Made by a program: the position numbers and the translations under genes. 57,723 nt of DNA, from positions 116,935 through 174,657 of the forward strand of contig MNCI01001967.1 of NCBI GenBank assembly GCA_015680685.1. The letters are read 5' to 3'. How positions within the stretch are numbered: position 1 is the stretch's first letter; the number at the start of each line of letters is the position of its first letter. A model generated the notes under the pieces. The model was not told where the DNA came from and did no database searches. It was given only the letters and a program-made list of their open reading frames with translations. The stretch comes from Gnetum montanum. Lineage: Eukaryota > Streptophyta > Gnetopsida > Gnetales > Gnetaceae. This document shows, piece by piece, positions 57,180 to 57,723 of this stretch.

Positions 57180-57355
57180 CCTGTACATAATTTTTTAAGT
57201 TAATTTATCTTGATATTTTCTCAAAAATAAAAGAAAATAGTTGATTCATCAATTCTTAAAGTTGTATCGTCAATGTAACATTTTATTATTGCTGACTTCA
57301 ATGTTCTCACTCTTCTAAAATTCCTCGTTACATTCTTCTCAATGATCAATTTGTC
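57180..57355. repeat. AT-rich satellite-like repeat
   Basis: TTGATTCATCAATTCTTAAA, GTTGTATCGTCAATGTAACA and CATTCTTCTCAATGATCAAT match the array at 35661-38285. It stops abruptly at about 57356 where GC-rich sequence begins. Confidence 0.7.
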
Positions 57356-57723
57356 CCACGGACATAATGCCCGGCAATGGCTGCGGTGGGTGCGCCCACG
57401 GACATAACGCCCGGCGGACATAACGCCCGGCGGTGGCTGCGAGAGGGGCAGTGCCCATACTTTGTTTTGGGCATTAGTTGCGAGTGCTCCTGGGCGGAGC
57501 TCAGACGCCACATCCGCCGGACCTCGGCGCGGTACCACCCTGATGCAGGGTGTTCACAGGAGGACAGGGGTCGGCGCGAGTCGCTTATGCAAGGCATCTA
57601 GCAGGCGGCTAACTTCGTGGATACGGAGGATCCTCGGAATACCCTCGATATCCTCCATGAGCTGGAGCGCCCAAACTGCGCTTGTAGGCGGCTTCCGACT
57701 CACCTGTAGGGGGTGGTCCCTGG
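57356..57723 (+). pseudogene. GC-rich J-domain coding fragment, copy F (runs off window)
   Basis: Plus strand: REGQCPYFVLGISCECSWAE then LRRHIRRTSARYHPDAG, with an intact HPD tripeptide, then GRRESLMQGI, a stop at 57599, and continuation QAANFVDTEDPRNTLDILHE. It aligns with the J regions of copies A and D but is GC- and CpG-rich, unlike them. The upstream part (57357-57437) has three copies of GGACATAACGCCCGGC-type units and no coiled coil. It may be a separate, younger acquisition or part of a real gene continuing beyond 57723. Confidence 0.6.

Noticed and set aside
57377-57601. Complete small J-protein gene
   Set aside because: A stop falls inside the J region and similarity continues past it, so the open frame is only part of a longer broken or frameshifted sequence.

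Overview
The window looks like nuclear DNA of a land plant with a large, repeat-swollen genome. A gymnosperm such as a conifer is my best guess, but no single marker fixes the species. The reasons are: nested Athila-type Ty3/gypsy retrotransposons with plant tRNA-Asp primer sites, a plant L1-type LINE with an RVT zinc-binding tail, low GC, ancient decay with stops and frameshifts in every element, and only one short CpG-rich patch that could belong to a host gene. There are no bacterial operons, CRISPR arrays, rRNA genes or intact tRNA genes. Almost every long reading frame is a broken piece of a mobile element.

Layout. 1-5489: a minus-strand, pol-deleted Athila derivative (gag, spacer, 5' LTR, PBS). 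5490-6269 and 16508-17.8k: two halves of an older minus-strand Athila element, split by a plus-strand 10.2 kb Athila element (6275-16502) with LTRs, PBS, degraded gag-pol and a GGGAT target-site duplication. 17.8-21.5k: a 59-bp tandem repeat, then a CpG-rich patch with two candidate 5' exons of a host gene, a 102-bp hairpin and a tRNA-derived promoter-like sequence. 21.5-25.4k: first copy of a non-coding family X (TGTAG...CTACA ends). 25.4-38.3k: AT-rich degenerate satellite interrupted by a foldback element (28.06-29.11k) and by a minus-strand LINE (about 29.75-35.66k). 38.3-47.6k: a minus-strand chromovirus-like gypsy element split by family X copy 2 (39558-45112, TSD AATTG) and interrupted by copy 3 (47587-about 50360). 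Copy 3 itself holds a solo Athila LTR (47906-48686, TSD CCACC). 50.4-51.8k: a coiled-coil/J-domain fragment. 51.8-57.2k: 5' half of a third minus-strand Athila element. 57.2-57.7k: satellite, then a GC-rich J-domain fragment running off the end.

The most unusual item is a protein family seen five times (28.2k +, 30.6-29.75k -, 41.7-42.7k +, 51.8-50.4k -, 57.4k +). It has a conserved N-terminal block, a long Glu/Arg/Gln-rich coiled coil and a C-terminal J-like (DnaJ) domain. Two copies lie directly downstream of LINE ORF2 in the same order, and one sits inside a foldback element with arms of about 150 bp. I know of no named element with this make-up. It may be a host J-protein gene picked up and spread by mobile DNA, or an accessory ORF of a plant LINE lineage.

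Some coding joins and boundaries were read by eye, so edges given as approximate can be off by tens of bases. Functions are inferred from motifs, not from searches.
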